A stretch of 64,000 bases of DNA, taken from assembly GCF_001267175.1 (NCBI RefSeq), contig NZ_CP012358.1, positions 970,501 through 1,034,500 of the forward strand, read 5' to 3'. The position numbers were made by a program, and so were the translations under genes. The notes under the pieces are model-generated. The model was not told the origin of the DNA. It ran no database searches and saw only the letters and a program-made list of their open reading frames with translations. This stretch comes from Thiopseudomonas alkaliphila (GTDB lineage: Bacteria; Pseudomonadota; Gammaproteobacteria; Pseudomonadales; Pseudomonadaceae). This document shows, in pieces, positions 51,906 through 61,309 of the stretch (positions within the stretch are counted from its first letter, which is position 1; each line of letters opens with the position of its first letter).

Positions 51906-54125
51906 GTGTCTGCTTTGTATCTGCGTCTTGCTTTACCTTCACCGTTGCGACGGCTCTTTGATTACTTACCGGGTAATGCCGTAGATCCCATGCAGTTACA
52001 ACCGGGCATTAGAATCAAGGTTCCCTTTGCTAACCGCGAGCTGATTGGCATTTTGGTTGAAGTGGTTAGCCACAGCGAAGTGCCGCAAAATAAACTAAAA
52101 CCGATTGTGGCTGTGCTCGATCAAACGCCGCTTATTCCCAAAAGCTTATTTAGCCTCTGCCAATGGAGCGCCAAGTATTATCACCACAGCCTCGGTGATA
52201 CCTTTAACTGGGCGTTGCCGGTGTTACTGCGCCAAGGCGAAGCCGCCAGCAAAAAACCTAGTCTCTTCTGGCACGCCCTCCCCGATGCCCAGGTTACCGA
52301 TCCTGCCATTGCTAAAGCGCCCAAACAGCAGTACGCCCTTGCCACCCTATTGCAGCACCCCCAAGGTCTTGCCCATACGCAACTGGGGCAATTTGGGTTA
52401 AGCAAAGACTTGCTCGATAAACTGGCCAGCAAACAGCTTGCCGTCTGCCGCGAGCAAGTATTTAACCTGGCGCAAAAGCCACGTCCAACGCTTGCCCAGC
52501 CAGAGTTAACGCTCAATGAGCAGCAACAAGCCGCTTTAGCGGCTATTTTAGATAAGTTGCAGCAGTTTCAGGTGTTTTTATTGGCCGGGGTGACCGGAAG
52601 CGGTAAAACCGAAGTTTATCTACAAGCAATTAAACATTGCTTGGCCCAAGGCCAGCAAGTGCTGGTGTTAATTCCAGAAATTAACTTAGGCCCACAAACC
52701 ATTCAGCGTTTTAGCCAACGCTTTAAGGCCAAGATTGCTCTGCTTAATTCTGAAGTGAATGATCGCCAGCGTTTAGACGGTTGGATCGAAGCGAACAGCG
52801 GTGAGGCGGATATTGTCATTGGTACCCGCTCGGCGCTGTTTACTCCAATGCCCAACTTAGGCCTGATTATTATTGATGAAGAGCACGACAGCTCCTATAA
52901 GCAGCAAGAAGGCTTGCGCTATCACGCCCGTGATGTGGCGATTGTGCGGGCCATGCAAGCGAAGATTCCAATTGTTTTAGGCTCGGCGACCCCATCCCTA
53001 GAAAGCCTCTACAATGCCCAACAAGGCCGCTATACGTTACTCAAGCTAACGCAACGCGCTGGCCAAGCGGCTGAGCCTAGCTTTATTCGGTTAGATATTA
53101 AACACTTGCCACTGGATGCGGGTATTTCCCAAGCGCTGCAAAAAGAGATGCGCCAGACTTTAGCTGCAGACCAACAGGTGCTGGTGTTTTTAAACCGCCG
53201 TGGCTTTGCCCCAGTCTTGATGTGCCACGACTGCGGTTGGATTAGTCACTGCCATGCCTGCGATGCTCGCTTAACCTTACATCAACGCTATAACGAATTA
53301 CGCTGCCACCACTGCGGCCATATCGAGCCACGTCCACACCATTGCCCTAAGTGCCAACATCTAGACTTACGCCCCATTGGCAGCGGCACTGAACGCACCG
53401 AAGAACGCCTAGCCATTATGTTTCCAGATACTCCGGTGTTACGCATTGATCGAGACAGCACCGCACGCAAAGGCGCTCTGCAAGGCATGCTTGAAATTAT
53501 TAACCAAGGCCAACCCTGTATTTTGCTAGGCACGCAAATGCTGGCTAAAGGCCATCACTTTCCGAAAGTGACCTTGGTGGCAATTTTAAATGCCGATGGT
53601 GGATTATTTTCTGCCGATTTTCGCGCCAGTGAATACATGGCGCAACAGATTCTGCAAGTTGCAGGACGCGCCGGACGCGCGGCTGAACCGGGCCGGGTGA
53701 TTATCCAAAGCCACCTTGCCGATCATCCGCTATTGGTGCAACTCACCGAGCAAGGTTACTTTGCCTTTGCTAAACAAGCCCTAGAAGAACGTCGCCACGC
53801 CCTGATGCCGCCATTTAGTCATCTGGTGTTACTGCGCGCAGAATCAGTCAAGCCAGAGCAAGGGCATTTATTTCTTGAGCAGGCCCATGCCTTGGCTGAA
53901 CAGCTGCAGCTGAGCTTAGACTGTCCTGAAGTTGAACTGCTAGGCCCAGTACCTGCCCCCATGGAGCGGCGTCAAGGCCGCCATCGCGCACAGTTGCTAC
54001 TGCTAAGTACCCAGCGCACCCAATTGCACTGTTTAGTGAACGCCTTAGTGCATAATTTAGAGCCTTTACCCAGTGCCCGAAGTGTACGCTGGTCTGTTGA
54101 TGTTGACCCAATCGAGCTGTTTTAA
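51906..54125 (+). CDS. priA: Primosomal protein N' (replication restart helicase PriA)
   Basis: 739 residues from the GTG at 51906, with TTGGAG seven bases upstream, giving (M)SALYLRLALPSPLRRLFDYLP; the TTG at 51894 overlaps that ribosome site. The N-terminal DNA-binding domain is followed by the helicase with Walker A GVTGSGKTEVYL and DEEH in IIIDEEHDSSYKQQEG. The zinc-binding cysteines are in CHDCGWISHCHACDARL and CHHCGHIEPRPHHCPKC. LGTQMLAKGHHFPKVTLV and AGRAGRAAEPG are late motifs. It reloads DnaB at stalled forks. Confidence 0.96.
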   Translation: MSALYLRLALPSPLRRLFDYLPGNAVDPMQLQPGIRIKVPFANRELIGILVEVVSHSEVPQNKLKPIVAVLDQTPLIPKSLFSLCQWSAKYYHHSLGDTFNWALPVLLRQGEAASKKPSLFWHALPDAQVTDPAIAKAPKQQYALATLLQHPQGLAHTQLGQFGLSKDLLDKLASKQLAVCREQVFNLAQKPRPTLAQPELTLNEQQQAALAAILDKLQQFQVFLLAGVTGSGKTEVYLQAIKHCLAQGQQVLVLIPEINLGPQTIQRFSQRFKAKIALLNSEVNDRQRLDGWIEANSGEADIVIGTRSALFTPMPNLGLIIIDEEHDSSYKQQEGLRYHARDVAIVRAMQAKIPIVLGSATPSLESLYNAQQGRYTLLKLTQRAGQAAEPSFIRLDIKHLPLDAGISQALQKEMRQTLAADQQVLVFLNRRGFAPVLMCHDCGWISHCHACDARLTLHQRYNELRCHHCGHIEPRPHHCPKCQHLDLRPIGSGTERTEERLAIMFPDTPVLRIDRDSTARKGALQGMLEIINQGQPCILLGTQMLAKGHHFPKVTLVAILNADGGLFSADFRASEYMAQQILQVAGRAGRAAEPGRVIIQSHLADHPLLVQLTEQGYFAFAKQALEERRHALMPPFSHLVLLRAESVKPEQGHLFLEQAHALAEQLQLSLDCPEVELLGPVPAPMERRQGRHRAQLLLLSTQRTQLHCLVNALVHNLEPLPSARSVRWSVDVDPIELF

Positions 54126-54211
54126 TTAATCCGACTTGAAGAGCAAGGGCAAAGCCACCGATAATAGCCCGTTTTTAGCATCGTGCGTCATCGACTATTT
54201 AGAGCCTATTT

Positions 54212-55954
54212 ATGAAAAACCACATCCGTCATCTCGTTCAACACGCCCTTAATCAACTGACTGAGCAAGGAGTTTTACCGAAGGAGCTGACTCCCAATAT
54301 TCAAGTAGAAAACACCCGCGATAAAGCGCACGGTGATTTTGCTTGTAATATTGCGATGATGTTGGCGAAGCCGGCGCAAATGAAGCCGCGCGATCTGGCC
54401 GAAAAAATTATTCAAGCTCTACCCCAAGATCCACAAATTAGCCAAGTGCAAATTGCCGGACCTGGCTTTTTAAACTTTTTTCAAAATAGCCAAGCCTTAG
54501 CCGAGCGCCTTGATGCCGCCTTAGCCGATGAGCACCTAGGCATTGCTAAAAAATCACCGGCGGAAACGGTGGTGATTGACCTTTCCTCACCCAACTTAGC
54601 CAAAGAAATGCACGTCGGCCACCTACGCTCAACCATTATTGGTGATGCAGTAGCCCGGGTTTTAGAGTTTTTAGGCGATCACGTCATTCGCCAAAACCAC
54701 GTCGGCGACTGGGGCACTCAATTTGGAATGTTGCTGGCTTATATGCAAGAGCAAGGCGCTGATAGCCAAGCTGAGTTAGCTGACCTTGAAGAGTTTTACC
54801 GCGCAGCAAAACAACGCTTTGATGAGTCACCTGAGTTTGCCAACCGTGCCCGTCAACTTGTAGTTGCGCTGCAAGCTGGGGATGAGGATTGCCTGCGCCT
54901 ATGGCAGCGCTTTAATGAGGTCTCACTCAATCACTGCCAAGCGGTTTATGATCGCTTAGACGTTAAACTGAGCATGGACGATGTAAAGGGTGAAAGCTTT
55001 TATAACCCTGATTTAGCCACTATTGTACAAGAGCTAAAAGATCAAGGCTTACTCACCGAAGATGCCGGTGCCCAGTGCGTGTTTATGGATGAGTTTAAAA
55101 ACGCCGACAACGATCCCTTACCGATCATTGTGCAAAAAGCCGATGGTGGCTATCTGTATTCCACCACTGACCTTGCGGCAATGCGCTATCGCAACAATCA
55201 ACTGCAGGCCGATCGAGTACTGTATTTTGTTGACCAACGCCAAGCACTGCACTTTCAAATGGTCTTTAGCCTAGCCCGCTTAGCAGGCTTTGTGCGCCCA
55301 GCGATGCAATTAGAGCACATGGGCTTTGGCACCATGAACGGGGCCGATGGCCGTCCGTTTAAAACCCGTGATGGCGGCACCGTTAAGCTGATTGATTTAT
55401 TAGATGAAGCCGAACAGCGCGCCTATCAGCTAGTTAAACAAAAGAACCCTGAACTCAATGAGGATGAGCTGCAACAAGTGGCTCATTCTGTGGGAATTGG
55501 CGCAGTCAAATATGCTGACCTCAGCAAACACCGCAGCAGCGACTACAGCTTTAACTTTGAGCAAATGCTGAGCTTTGAAGGAAATACCGCGCCTTATTTA
55601 CTCTACGCTTACACCCGGGTTGCCAGTGTGTTTCGTAAAGCCGGTTTAACTATGGATGCAGCCCTGCCTGGCAGCATGCAATTAGAAGCTGAGCAGGAGC
55701 TAAGTTTGGCCAGCAGTCTGGCGCGTTTTGCCGAGGTACTGCAGCAAGTTGCCGACAAAGGCACACCCCATACCTTATGCACCTACCTGTACGATTTAGC
55801 TGGACAATTCTCAAGTTTCTACGAAAATTGTCCCATCTTAACCGCCGAGCAAGAAAGTACTCAGCACAGTCGTCTACGACTAGCGGCCTTAACCGGACGT
55901 ACTTTAAAACAAGGACTTGAATTACTCGGCTTAAATACTTTGGAGCGTATGTAA
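54212..55954 (+). CDS. argS: Arginine-tRNA ligase
   Basis: 580 residues. This is a class I aminoacyl-tRNA synthetase. The N-terminal Add-1 domain ([13 protein letters not shown]...[16 protein letters not shown]) is followed by the HIGH-type motif in [43 protein letters not shown] and the DALR anticodon-binding domain ([11 protein letters not shown]) follow. It lies 86 bases after priA and 3 before the SPOR gene, the same order as in P. aeruginosa. Confidence 0.97.
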   Translation: MKNHIRHLVQHALNQLTEQGVLPKELTPNIQVENTRDKAHGDFACNIAMMLAKPAQMKPRDLAEKIIQALPQDPQISQVQIAGPGFLNFFQNSQALAERLDAALADEHLGIAKKSPAETVVIDLSSPNLAKEMHVGHLRSTIIGDAVARVLEFLGDHVIRQNHVGDWGTQFGMLLAYMQEQGADSQAELADLEEFYRAAKQRFDESPEFANRARQLVVALQAGDEDCLRLWQRFNEVSLNHCQAVYDRLDVKLSMDDVKGESFYNPDLATIVQELKDQGLLTEDAGAQCVFMDEFKNADNDPLPIIVQKADGGYLYSTTDLAAMRYRNNQLQADRVLYFVDQRQALHFQMVFSLARLAGFVRPAMQLEHMGFGTMNGADGRPFKTRDGGTVKLIDLLDEAEQRAYQLVKQKNPELNEDELQQVAHSVGIGAVKYADLSKHRSSDYSFNFEQMLSFEGNTAPYLLYAYTRVASVFRKAGLTMDAALPGSMQLEAEQELSLASSLARFAEVLQQVADKGTPHTLCTYLYDLAGQFSSFYENCPILTAEQESTQHSRLRLAALTGRTLKQGLELLGLNTLERM

Positions 55955-55957
55955 GCA

Positions 55958-56662
55958 ATGGCTGCCCGTAAAAAAACTACCGCCCGCAGAGGAGCAAGCC
56001 GCTCTGCGGCCACTCCGGTGAAAAAACCTGTGTCGCCGATTATTTGGATTGCCTTAGGCGGCATGATTGTGTTTTTGATCAACTTGCTTAGCAATCTTAA
56101 GCCAGGTGATGAGTCAATTCAGCGCCCAACGGATGAAACCGCAGGCACAACTCAACCCTCTACGCCAAAAACAGACGCACCCACCCCAGACACAACTAAG
56201 CCTAAGTTTGAGTTTTATACGTTGCTGTCTGAGTCAGAAGTGATTGTGCCGGCCGAAGCCTTACCAGAAAAAGCACCTCCGGCGCCAACTAAAGCGGAAG
56301 AAGCAGCCAAGCAAGAGCAAGCCCGTGAAGAGGCACGCAAAGCCGATGCTGCAAGAGCCTTGGCGATTTTAGAGGGTAAAACTCCACCGCCACCACCGGC
56401 CAAACCTAAGCCAGAACCGACCACGCTGTACTACTTGCAAGCGGGTTCTTTCCCTACTCGCGATAAAGCCGATAGTGTGCGCGCGCAAATTCTAATGACC
56501 GGCCAAAGTGTGCGCATTGAACAAGGGGTCGTTGCCGATAAAACTTGGCACCGTGTGTTAGTTGGTCCTTACGCTAGCCAAGATCAAGTGAAAGCAGCAC
56601 AAAAAACCTTATCTGCCAGTGGTTTTAATAGCTTACTGTTACAGCAGCGCAAAGGGGGCTAG
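55958..56662 (+). CDS. SPOR-domain membrane protein (FtsN-like)
   Basis: 234 residues. A basic cytoplasmic N-terminus (MAARKKTTARRGASRS) and one membrane helix (PIIWIALGGMIVFLINLLSNL) are followed by a Pro/Ala/Glu-rich periplasmic linker. The C-terminal SPOR domain (LYYLQAGSFPTRDKADSVRAQ...WHRVLVGPYASQDQVKAAQ) binds denuded septal peptidoglycan. Likely a cell-division protein of the FtsN type. It is 3 bases after argS, in an operon conserved in pseudomonads, and ends at a terminator. Confidence 0.9.
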   Translation: MAARKKTTARRGASRSAATPVKKPVSPIIWIALGGMIVFLINLLSNLKPGDESIQRPTDETAGTTQPSTPKTDAPTPDTTKPKFEFYTLLSESEVIVPAEALPEKAPPAPTKAEEAAKQEQAREEARKADAARALAILEGKTPPPPPAKPKPEPTTLYYLQAGSFPTRDKADSVRAQILMTGQSVRIEQGVVADKTWHRVLVGPYASQDQVKAAQKTLSASGFNSLLLQQRKGG

Positions 56663-56670
56663 CCCTCACC

Positions 56671-56697
56671 AAGCCCGCCTCACCGCGGGCTTTTTTA
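56671..56697 (+). terminator. Terminator of argS-SPOR
   Basis: AAGCCCGC-CTCACC-GCGGGCTT followed by TTTTTATTT, 8 bases past the SPOR-gene stop codon. Confidence 0.92.
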
Positions 56698-56759
56698 TTT
56701 ACCTGCCGCGCTCAACCCGCTGCCCCTAGTTGCTGGCGGCTTACTTAAGGATCTTTAGC

Positions 56760-57239
56760 ATGGAAAAAGTGGTCATTTTGGTGGATGTGCAAAATATCTA
56801 CTACACCACCCGCCAAGCCTATCAAGCCAGTTTTGATTACAACCAGTTTTGGCAACAGGTAACGGCTAATCGCCAAGTGGTTAAAGCCATTGCCTATGCC
56901 ACCGAACGCGGCGATGAAAAACAGCGGCAGTTTCAAAATATTTTACGGGCCATTGGTTTTGAGGTAAAACTCAAACCCTTTGTTAAACGCGCCGATGGCA
57001 GCGCTAAAGCCGACTGGGATGTGGGCATCACCTTAGATGCGCTAGAGTACGCGCCCTTAGCTGACACTCTGGTATTGGCTTCCGGCGATGGCGATTTTGA
57101 TTTACTGCTAGAAAAACTCAAACAACGCCATCAAACCCAGACGGTGGTTTATGGTGTGCCGCCGCTTACCGCATTATCTTTAGTGCGTGCTGCCGATAGT
57201 TTTATTGCAATTGATCAGTCGTTATTACTGCCCCGTTAA
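56760..57239 (+). CDS. NYN-domain (LabA/DUF88, PIN-like) protein
   Basis: 159 residues from the ATG at 56760 (AAGGATC upstream), giving MEKVVILVDVQNIYYTTR. The acidic residues of the PIN-like nuclease fold are in ILVDVQNIYY, KADWDVGITLDAL and LASGDGDFDLLLEKL. It is probably an RNA-acting nuclease; target unknown. It is monocistronic, between two terminators. Confidence 0.88.
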   Translation: MEKVVILVDVQNIYYTTRQAYQASFDYNQFWQQVTANRQVVKAIAYATERGDEKQRQFQNILRAIGFEVKLKPFVKRADGSAKADWDVGITLDALEYAPLADTLVLASGDGDFDLLLEKLKQRHQTQTVVYGVPPLTALSLVRAADSFIAIDQSLLLPR

Positions 57240-57263
57240 TCCAGCTCGATAAATTCTAAGCAT

Positions 57264-57296
57264 AAAAAATGGCAGCCCATAAGCTGCCATTTTTTA
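57264..57296. terminator. Bidirectional terminator between NYN gene and btuB
   Basis: AAAAAATGGCAGC-CCATAA-GCTGCCATTTTTT is a 13-bp symmetric stem between convergent genes. Confidence 0.92.
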
Positions 57297-57308
57297 CTTA
57301 GCTCGCTA

Positions 57309-59192
57309 TTACAAGTTAGGTGTCCAGGTTAAGCCTAAGCGAATGGTAAAGGGATCTTCGCGGTAGCCATAGTTACTACCTTGATAGCTGTACTGAGCAC
57401 GGGTATAACCTTTATCAAAGATATTGCCTAAACGCAGATCAAAACCCAGCTCATCATTGGCTTGCCAGCTGCCCCGTAAATCTAGCGTGCCGTAACCAGC
57501 GATAGTTTTAGTGTTCTTATCATCGTTATAACTGCTACTTGCTAGCTTCCAGGTAACGCCCATGCCAAAAGCACCGAGCTGCTTATCTAAGTCATAGCTT
57601 AAGGTGCGCTTAGCACGACGTGGTAATTGATGCCCTGATTTACGATCACGCGGGTCAATAATACTGATATTTAACAAGCCATCTAAATCATAAATTTTAT
57701 GCAGCAAAGACGCTTCAAAGCCATTGATGCGGGCTTTATTAATATTTTGCATGAATTTTGAGTCACGATCATAAACAATCAAGTCTTTAACATTAAGCTG
57801 ATAAAGCGACGCCTCTAAGCGCAAGTCCTCAGCTATCTGACTGCGTAACTGCAACTCATAACCTTTAGATTCTTCTGGTTTTAGCTCTTCATTTCCCATA
57901 AAGGGCCAATACAAATCATTAAAAGTAGGTGCTCTAAAACCTTCAGAGTAAGCTAAAGTTAAATCGTTACGATCACCAATAGGAAATGTGAGAGCTGCAT
58001 TCCAAGTATTTTTATTCCCAAATTGTTGGTTTTTATCATGCCGCACACCTAATTCAGTACTCAACAACTCACTTTCATAGCTATGCTGGATGTAGGCCGC
58101 TTGATTCCAACGACTACTCTCTGCGTATTGAGTGGTACTGCGTAACTTATCCTTAAGATAGTCAGCCCCAAAACGCAAAGTTTGGCTATCTGTTAAAACA
58201 AGTGTGTTCGTCCAGTCAGCAGAATCACGATAAGTGTTAAAATCATCCACTGTTGAGTACAGCTTATCGTAGCTATTGCCTTTGTCCTCGCTATGACCTG
58301 CTGTAAGACGAGTATTCCACCGTTCTGTTGCTTGTACTTCAATATAAGCTGCTGTAGAGCTTACTTTAAACTTATCATACGGTTCTGCTGGAACACTTTT
58401 TTTACTAGCAATGTCATAACGACCACTAGGATTATCATACTCCGTCTTACCCCGCTGCTCTAAGAAGTTAACCCCTGCTTTAACTTGATCAGTAAAGGCA
58501 TGGGCCAAGCTAAAGCTAAAGGCTTTGTTACGGTACGCATCATGATCAGCATCAGAATCAAATGACTTATGAGTACGATCAAAACCACTCATCTCATCTA
58601 AACTAGCGCTCAGGTTAAAGGTCGTTTGTTGGTCGCCGCCGGATAAGCCCAAGCTCCGCTCCCACAATCCTTTATTACCAGCTGCTACCCGCACCCGACC
58701 TTGCAGCCCTTCGCTACCGCGGCGAGTAAAGATTTGAATCACCCCACCAATCGCATCTGCGCCATACACTGCCGAGCGAGCACCACGCAGTACCTCGATG
58801 CGTTCAATTTGTTCAAGGTTAAGGTGCTGCAAACTCGCACCACCTGCTGAGGCTGAACCTACCCGCACCCCGTCCACTAACACTAAGCTTTGCTTGTTGC
58901 TGGTGCCTCGAATCATTACACTCGTTGCACTACCCCGACCACCGCTTTGCTGCACTTGCACCCCAGGCACTCGGCTTAGCAAATCTGCTACGTTAACCGG
59001 CTGTAGGCGTTCGATATCATCGCGGGTAAATACGGTGACGGCCGCTGTGGTTTCTTTACTGTCTTGGGCGGTGCGGCTAGCGGTAACCACAGTGTTGGGG
59101 AGTTTAAGCGCCTGCTCATAATCCACCGAAGATTCGGCAGCAGCGGCTAAAGGTAAGGCGGCAATGGCAAGTGCCAAGCGAGAGCGTTTCAT
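57309..59192 (-). CDS. btuB: TonB-dependent vitamin B12 receptor BtuB
   Basis: 627 residues from the ATG at 59192, which has GAGGA 8 bases upstream and begins with a signal peptide (MKRSRLALAIAALPLAAAAES). The TonB-box-like NTVVTASR and the plug domain (LLSRVPGVQVQQSGG, VLVDGVRVGSA, IERIEVLRGARSAVYGADAIGG) precede a 22-strand barrel ending in RLGLTWTPNL. The riboswitch in the leader supports cobalamin as the substrate. It imports B12 across the outer membrane. Confidence 0.95.
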   Translation of the reverse strand: MKRSRLALAIAALPLAAAAESSVDYEQALKLPNTVVTASRTAQDSKETTAAVTVFTRDDIERLQPVNVADLLSRVPGVQVQQSGGRGSATSVMIRGTSNKQSLVLVDGVRVGSASAGGASLQHLNLEQIERIEVLRGARSAVYGADAIGGVIQIFTRRGSEGLQGRVRVAAGNKGLWERSLGLSGGDQQTTFNLSASLDEMSGFDRTHKSFDSDADHDAYRNKAFSFSLAHAFTDQVKAGVNFLEQRGKTEYDNPSGRYDIASKKSVPAEPYDKFKVSSTAAYIEVQATERWNTRLTAGHSEDKGNSYDKLYSTVDDFNTYRDSADWTNTLVLTDSQTLRFGADYLKDKLRSTTQYAESSRWNQAAYIQHSYESELLSTELGVRHDKNQQFGNKNTWNAALTFPIGDRNDLTLAYSEGFRAPTFNDLYWPFMGNEELKPEESKGYELQLRSQIAEDLRLEASLYQLNVKDLIVYDRDSKFMQNINKARINGFEASLLHKIYDLDGLLNISIIDPRDRKSGHQLPRRAKRTLSYDLDKQLGAFGMGVTWKLASSSYNDDKNTKTIAGYGTLDLRGSWQANDELGFDLRLGNIFDKGYTRAQYSYQGSNYGYREDPFTIRLGLTWTPNL

Positions 59193-59201
59193 GTAAAAGG
59201 T

Positions 59202-59223
59202 CCTCAAAAGTGACTTTTTGAGG
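59202..59223 (-). promoter_or_regulatory. Ribosome-site-sequestering hairpin in front of btuB
   Basis: In the mRNA CCTCAAAA pairs with TTTTGAGG over a 6-base loop. The 3' arm contains the btuB Shine-Dalgarno GAGGA, so this is a plausible translational off-switch for the riboswitch. Confidence 0.6.
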
Positions 59224-59301
59224 AGGGCAAAAAAACACAAATAGCCAGGCCAGGCCCAGCTACTTATGACGATGTCGCCCTCCGCAACATCTATCAACGG
59301 C

Positions 59302-59468
59302 TACAAGGCAGGTCTCCGGGCTATAACAGGCGATGTCCTCCCTTCCCAGCTATGCATCAGCCAGTGGTTTTGAGGCGCCTTAGGGTTATTTACCGTTGCG
59401 GGGGCAGCGTGAGTTTGGGCTTCACTTCCCTTTTAAGAAGATCGCTACTAACTGATCTTCACCTTGTA
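59302..59468 (-). ncRNA. Cobalamin (adenosylcobalamin) riboswitch
   Basis: The leader holds the conserved core GCTGCCCCCGCAACGG, and the B12 box AGCCCGGAGACCTGCC at its 3' end (59307-59322). A 7-bp P1 stem closes it: TACAAGG (59462-59468) with CCTTGTA (59302-59308). It should repress btuB when cobalamin is plentiful, probably through the hairpin at 59202-59223. Confidence 0.95.
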
Positions 59469-59617
59469 AACAAAAATTCTGCGCGCACGATAAGCCGCGG
59501 CCGACTGAAGGTCAAGAATGCTGATGATTTTTCAGCCAATTTGGCCCTAATTTTGCTTAATTAATAACCCTTTATGCTAAAGGCCTAGCATCTTTAATAT
59601 ATGAAATCTATCATTTT

Positions 59618-59646
59618 TTGAATTAAAAATAGATTTTTGCTATAAT
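59618..59646 (+). promoter_or_regulatory. Strong sigma-70-type promoter for the small basic protein
   Basis: TTGAAT (59618-59623), a 17-base spacer and a consensus TATAAT (59641-59646) preceded by TGC (extended -10). The predicted start is near 59653, some 30 bases before the ATG. Between it and the btuB riboswitch I see nothing else beyond the btuB promoter region. Confidence 0.8.
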
Positions 59647-59682
59647 AGCAACTTCATCTGAGTCTTCACTGGAGGGATCGTC

Positions 59683-59889
59683 ATGAGCAACACTCGTGGA
59701 AATGCTAAAACGAAGTCTGAAGAAGTTGAAGTAAGTAGCGATGATTTAGCCAAGAAAATGGCAGCCTTTTTAAAGAAAGGCGGCAAAGTTGAAAAAGTAC
59801 CTACCGGCAAAAGCGGCCAGCAAAATATCAGCTATTTTCGTCGTTCTACTGCAGCCAACCGCAAGCCACCAAGCAAACCCAGCAAATAG
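59683..59889 (+). CDS. Small basic protein of unknown function
   Basis: 68 residues. The N-terminal third is charged, with a helix EVSSDDLAKKMAAFLKKGGKVEKVP, then GKSGQQNISYFRR and a basic, proline-rich C-terminal tail (KPPSKPSK). GGAGGGATCGTC before the ATG is a near-perfect ribosome site and the promoter is close to consensus, so the protein is probably abundant. I recall similar short Pseudomonas proteins with an AAFLxxGGxI pattern but no assigned role. It has its own terminator. Confidence 0.75.
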   Translation: MSNTRGNAKTKSEEVEVSSDDLAKKMAAFLKKGGKVEKVPTGKSGQQNISYFRRSTAANRKPPSKPSK

Positions 59890-59940
59890 CCCACAACACT
59901 TTAAGTCAGTGTTTATCACTGCACACTAAGTATTTAAACC

Positions 59941-59988
59941 AAAACGCGTGCCCCCTTTTTTTAAAAGGCAGTGCACGCGTTTTTTTAT
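59941..59988. terminator. Bidirectional terminator between the small gene and cobS
   Basis: AAAACGCGTGC pairs with GCACGCGTTTT, with an inner stem CCTTTT/AAAAGG and T runs beyond. It lies between convergent genes. Confidence 0.8.
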
Positions 59989-60006
59989 TGCTGAGTATTA
60001 AATAGA

Positions 60007-60747
60007 CTACATTACGCAGCTAATCACTAAAAAAAATAAAGCGGCCACTTCAGTAATTTCAATTTGCGCTCCTACCACATCTCCAGTAATGCCGCCCAAC
60101 GCCTTTACCATCGCCGTTCGCCAGGCAAATAATACCGCTAATCCCACTAGGGTAATACCTAAGGTAGTAGGCCCTAAAAACCATGCCATCAGCAAAAACT
60201 GCAGGGCAAAAAACAGCACGCGTTTAATCGTTAGCTGAAAACTGGCCAGCGCTGCGCCTAATCCTTGGGGGCGAATATAATTGGTACTAACAAACAATAA
60301 CGCCACCATTAAACGCGCAACCCAAGGCACCAAAATTAACCATTGATAGGCCTGACGCTCGAGCAAATAAATTAAGCAAACGTATTTTAGTAGCAACAAT
60401 AAAAACACCCCAACCACTGCCATCGGGCCGCAGTTTGGGTCTTTCATTAATTCTAAAGTACGCTCACGTACCCCATAACCACCTACCCAAGCATCTACCG
60501 TGTCGGCAAAACCATCTAAGTGCAAGGCTCCGGTTAAGACAATCCACAGGGTCAACACTAAAGCGGCGGTAATATATCCCGGCAGTGCGGCTAACAAATA
60601 GCCAGTGATGGCCATTAAGCCGCCAATTAGCACGCCAATCACTGAGTACCAAACCAGCGAGTTAGCAATTTCTTGATCGGTTGGCATCCGCGATAACTGC
60701 ACTGGAAAGCGGGTTAAAAACTGCAGCGCAATTTTAAATCTAAACAT
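60007..60747 (-). CDS. cobS: Adenosylcobinamide-GDP ribazoletransferase (cobalamin synthase)
   Basis: 246 residues from the ATG at 60747 (GGAACGGAAC upstream). It is a membrane enzyme that joins GDP-cobinamide to alpha-ribazole phosphate. FKIALQFLTRFPVQ and the acidic TGALHLDGFADTVDAWVGGYG motif are diagnostic, and LKYVCLIYLL and the GGITGDVVGAQIEITE segment follow. It overlaps the end of cobC by 8 bases and is last in the operon. Confidence 0.94.
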   Translation of the reverse strand: MFRFKIALQFLTRFPVQLSRMPTDQEIANSLVWYSVIGVLIGGLMAITGYLLAALPGYITAALVLTLWIVLTGALHLDGFADTVDAWVGGYGVRERTLELMKDPNCGPMAVVGVFLLLLLKYVCLIYLLERQAYQWLILVPWVARLMVALLFVSTNYIRPQGLGAALASFQLTIKRVLFFALQFLLMAWFLGPTTLGITLVGLAVLFAWRTAMVKALGGITGDVVGAQIEITEVAALFFLVISCVM

Positions 60748-61309
60748 GTTCCGTTCCATCTAACGAATGCCTGTAATCAATCGTAAATAAGCTGCCATGG
60801 GGCACCTCAATTTGCAGCAAGTGGCTGAGTGGCAAGCCACGGGCTTTTAGTAATAAATAGCGCATCACGCCACCATGGCTAATCAACAACACATGTTTGC
60901 CCTTACAAGCTGCTTGTAATTGGGCTAAGGCAGCTTCTATACGCTGGATAAATGCAGTTAACGGCTCTGCATTAGGCGGCGTAAAGTGCAGTGGGTCCTG
61001 CCAAAACTGGGTCAAATCAGCTTCTGCTGTTTGTATTAACTCAGCTGCAGTTTTACCTTCCCAGTCACCAAAGTGCAGCTCTTGCCAGTTCGCATCTAGT
61101 GTTAAGGGCAGCTGCTGCTGGGAGGCTAGCTTTTCAGCAAATAAGCAACAGCGCTGTAACGGTGAGCTCACTAACTGCTCAACACCGCTCAATGCGTGTA
61201 CTCCCTGCCACATTTGCTGCCAACCTTGAGTAGTCAGCGGATCATCTAAACTGCCGCGAAAGGCGCCACTTAGTTCGGTAGCACCATGTCTTAAAAGGCT
61301 GAGTTGCAT
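60740..61309 (-). CDS. cobC: Alpha-ribazole phosphatase (histidine phosphatase family)
   Basis: 189 residues. The N-terminal [21 protein letters not shown] holds the phosphorylated histidine (RHG); the second histidine is in [15 protein letters not shown]. Family members remove the phosphate of alpha-ribazole phosphate or adenosylcobalamin phosphate. Its assignment rests on the surrounding cob genes. It overlaps cobT by 19 bases. Confidence 0.88.
   Translation of the reverse strand: MQLSLLRHGATELSGAFRGSLDDPLTTQGWQQMWQGVHALSGVEQLVSSPLQRCCLFAEKLASQQQLPLTLDANWQELHFGDWEGKTAAELIQTAEADLTQFWQDPLHFTPPNAEPLTAFIQRIEAALAQLQAACKGKHVLLISHGGVMRYLLLKARGLPLSHLLQIEVPHGSLFTIDYRHSLDGTEHV

Noticed and set aside
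59683..59889. Identification of the small protein as SutA
   Set aside because: SutA is longer and strongly acidic; this protein is basic with a different pattern.
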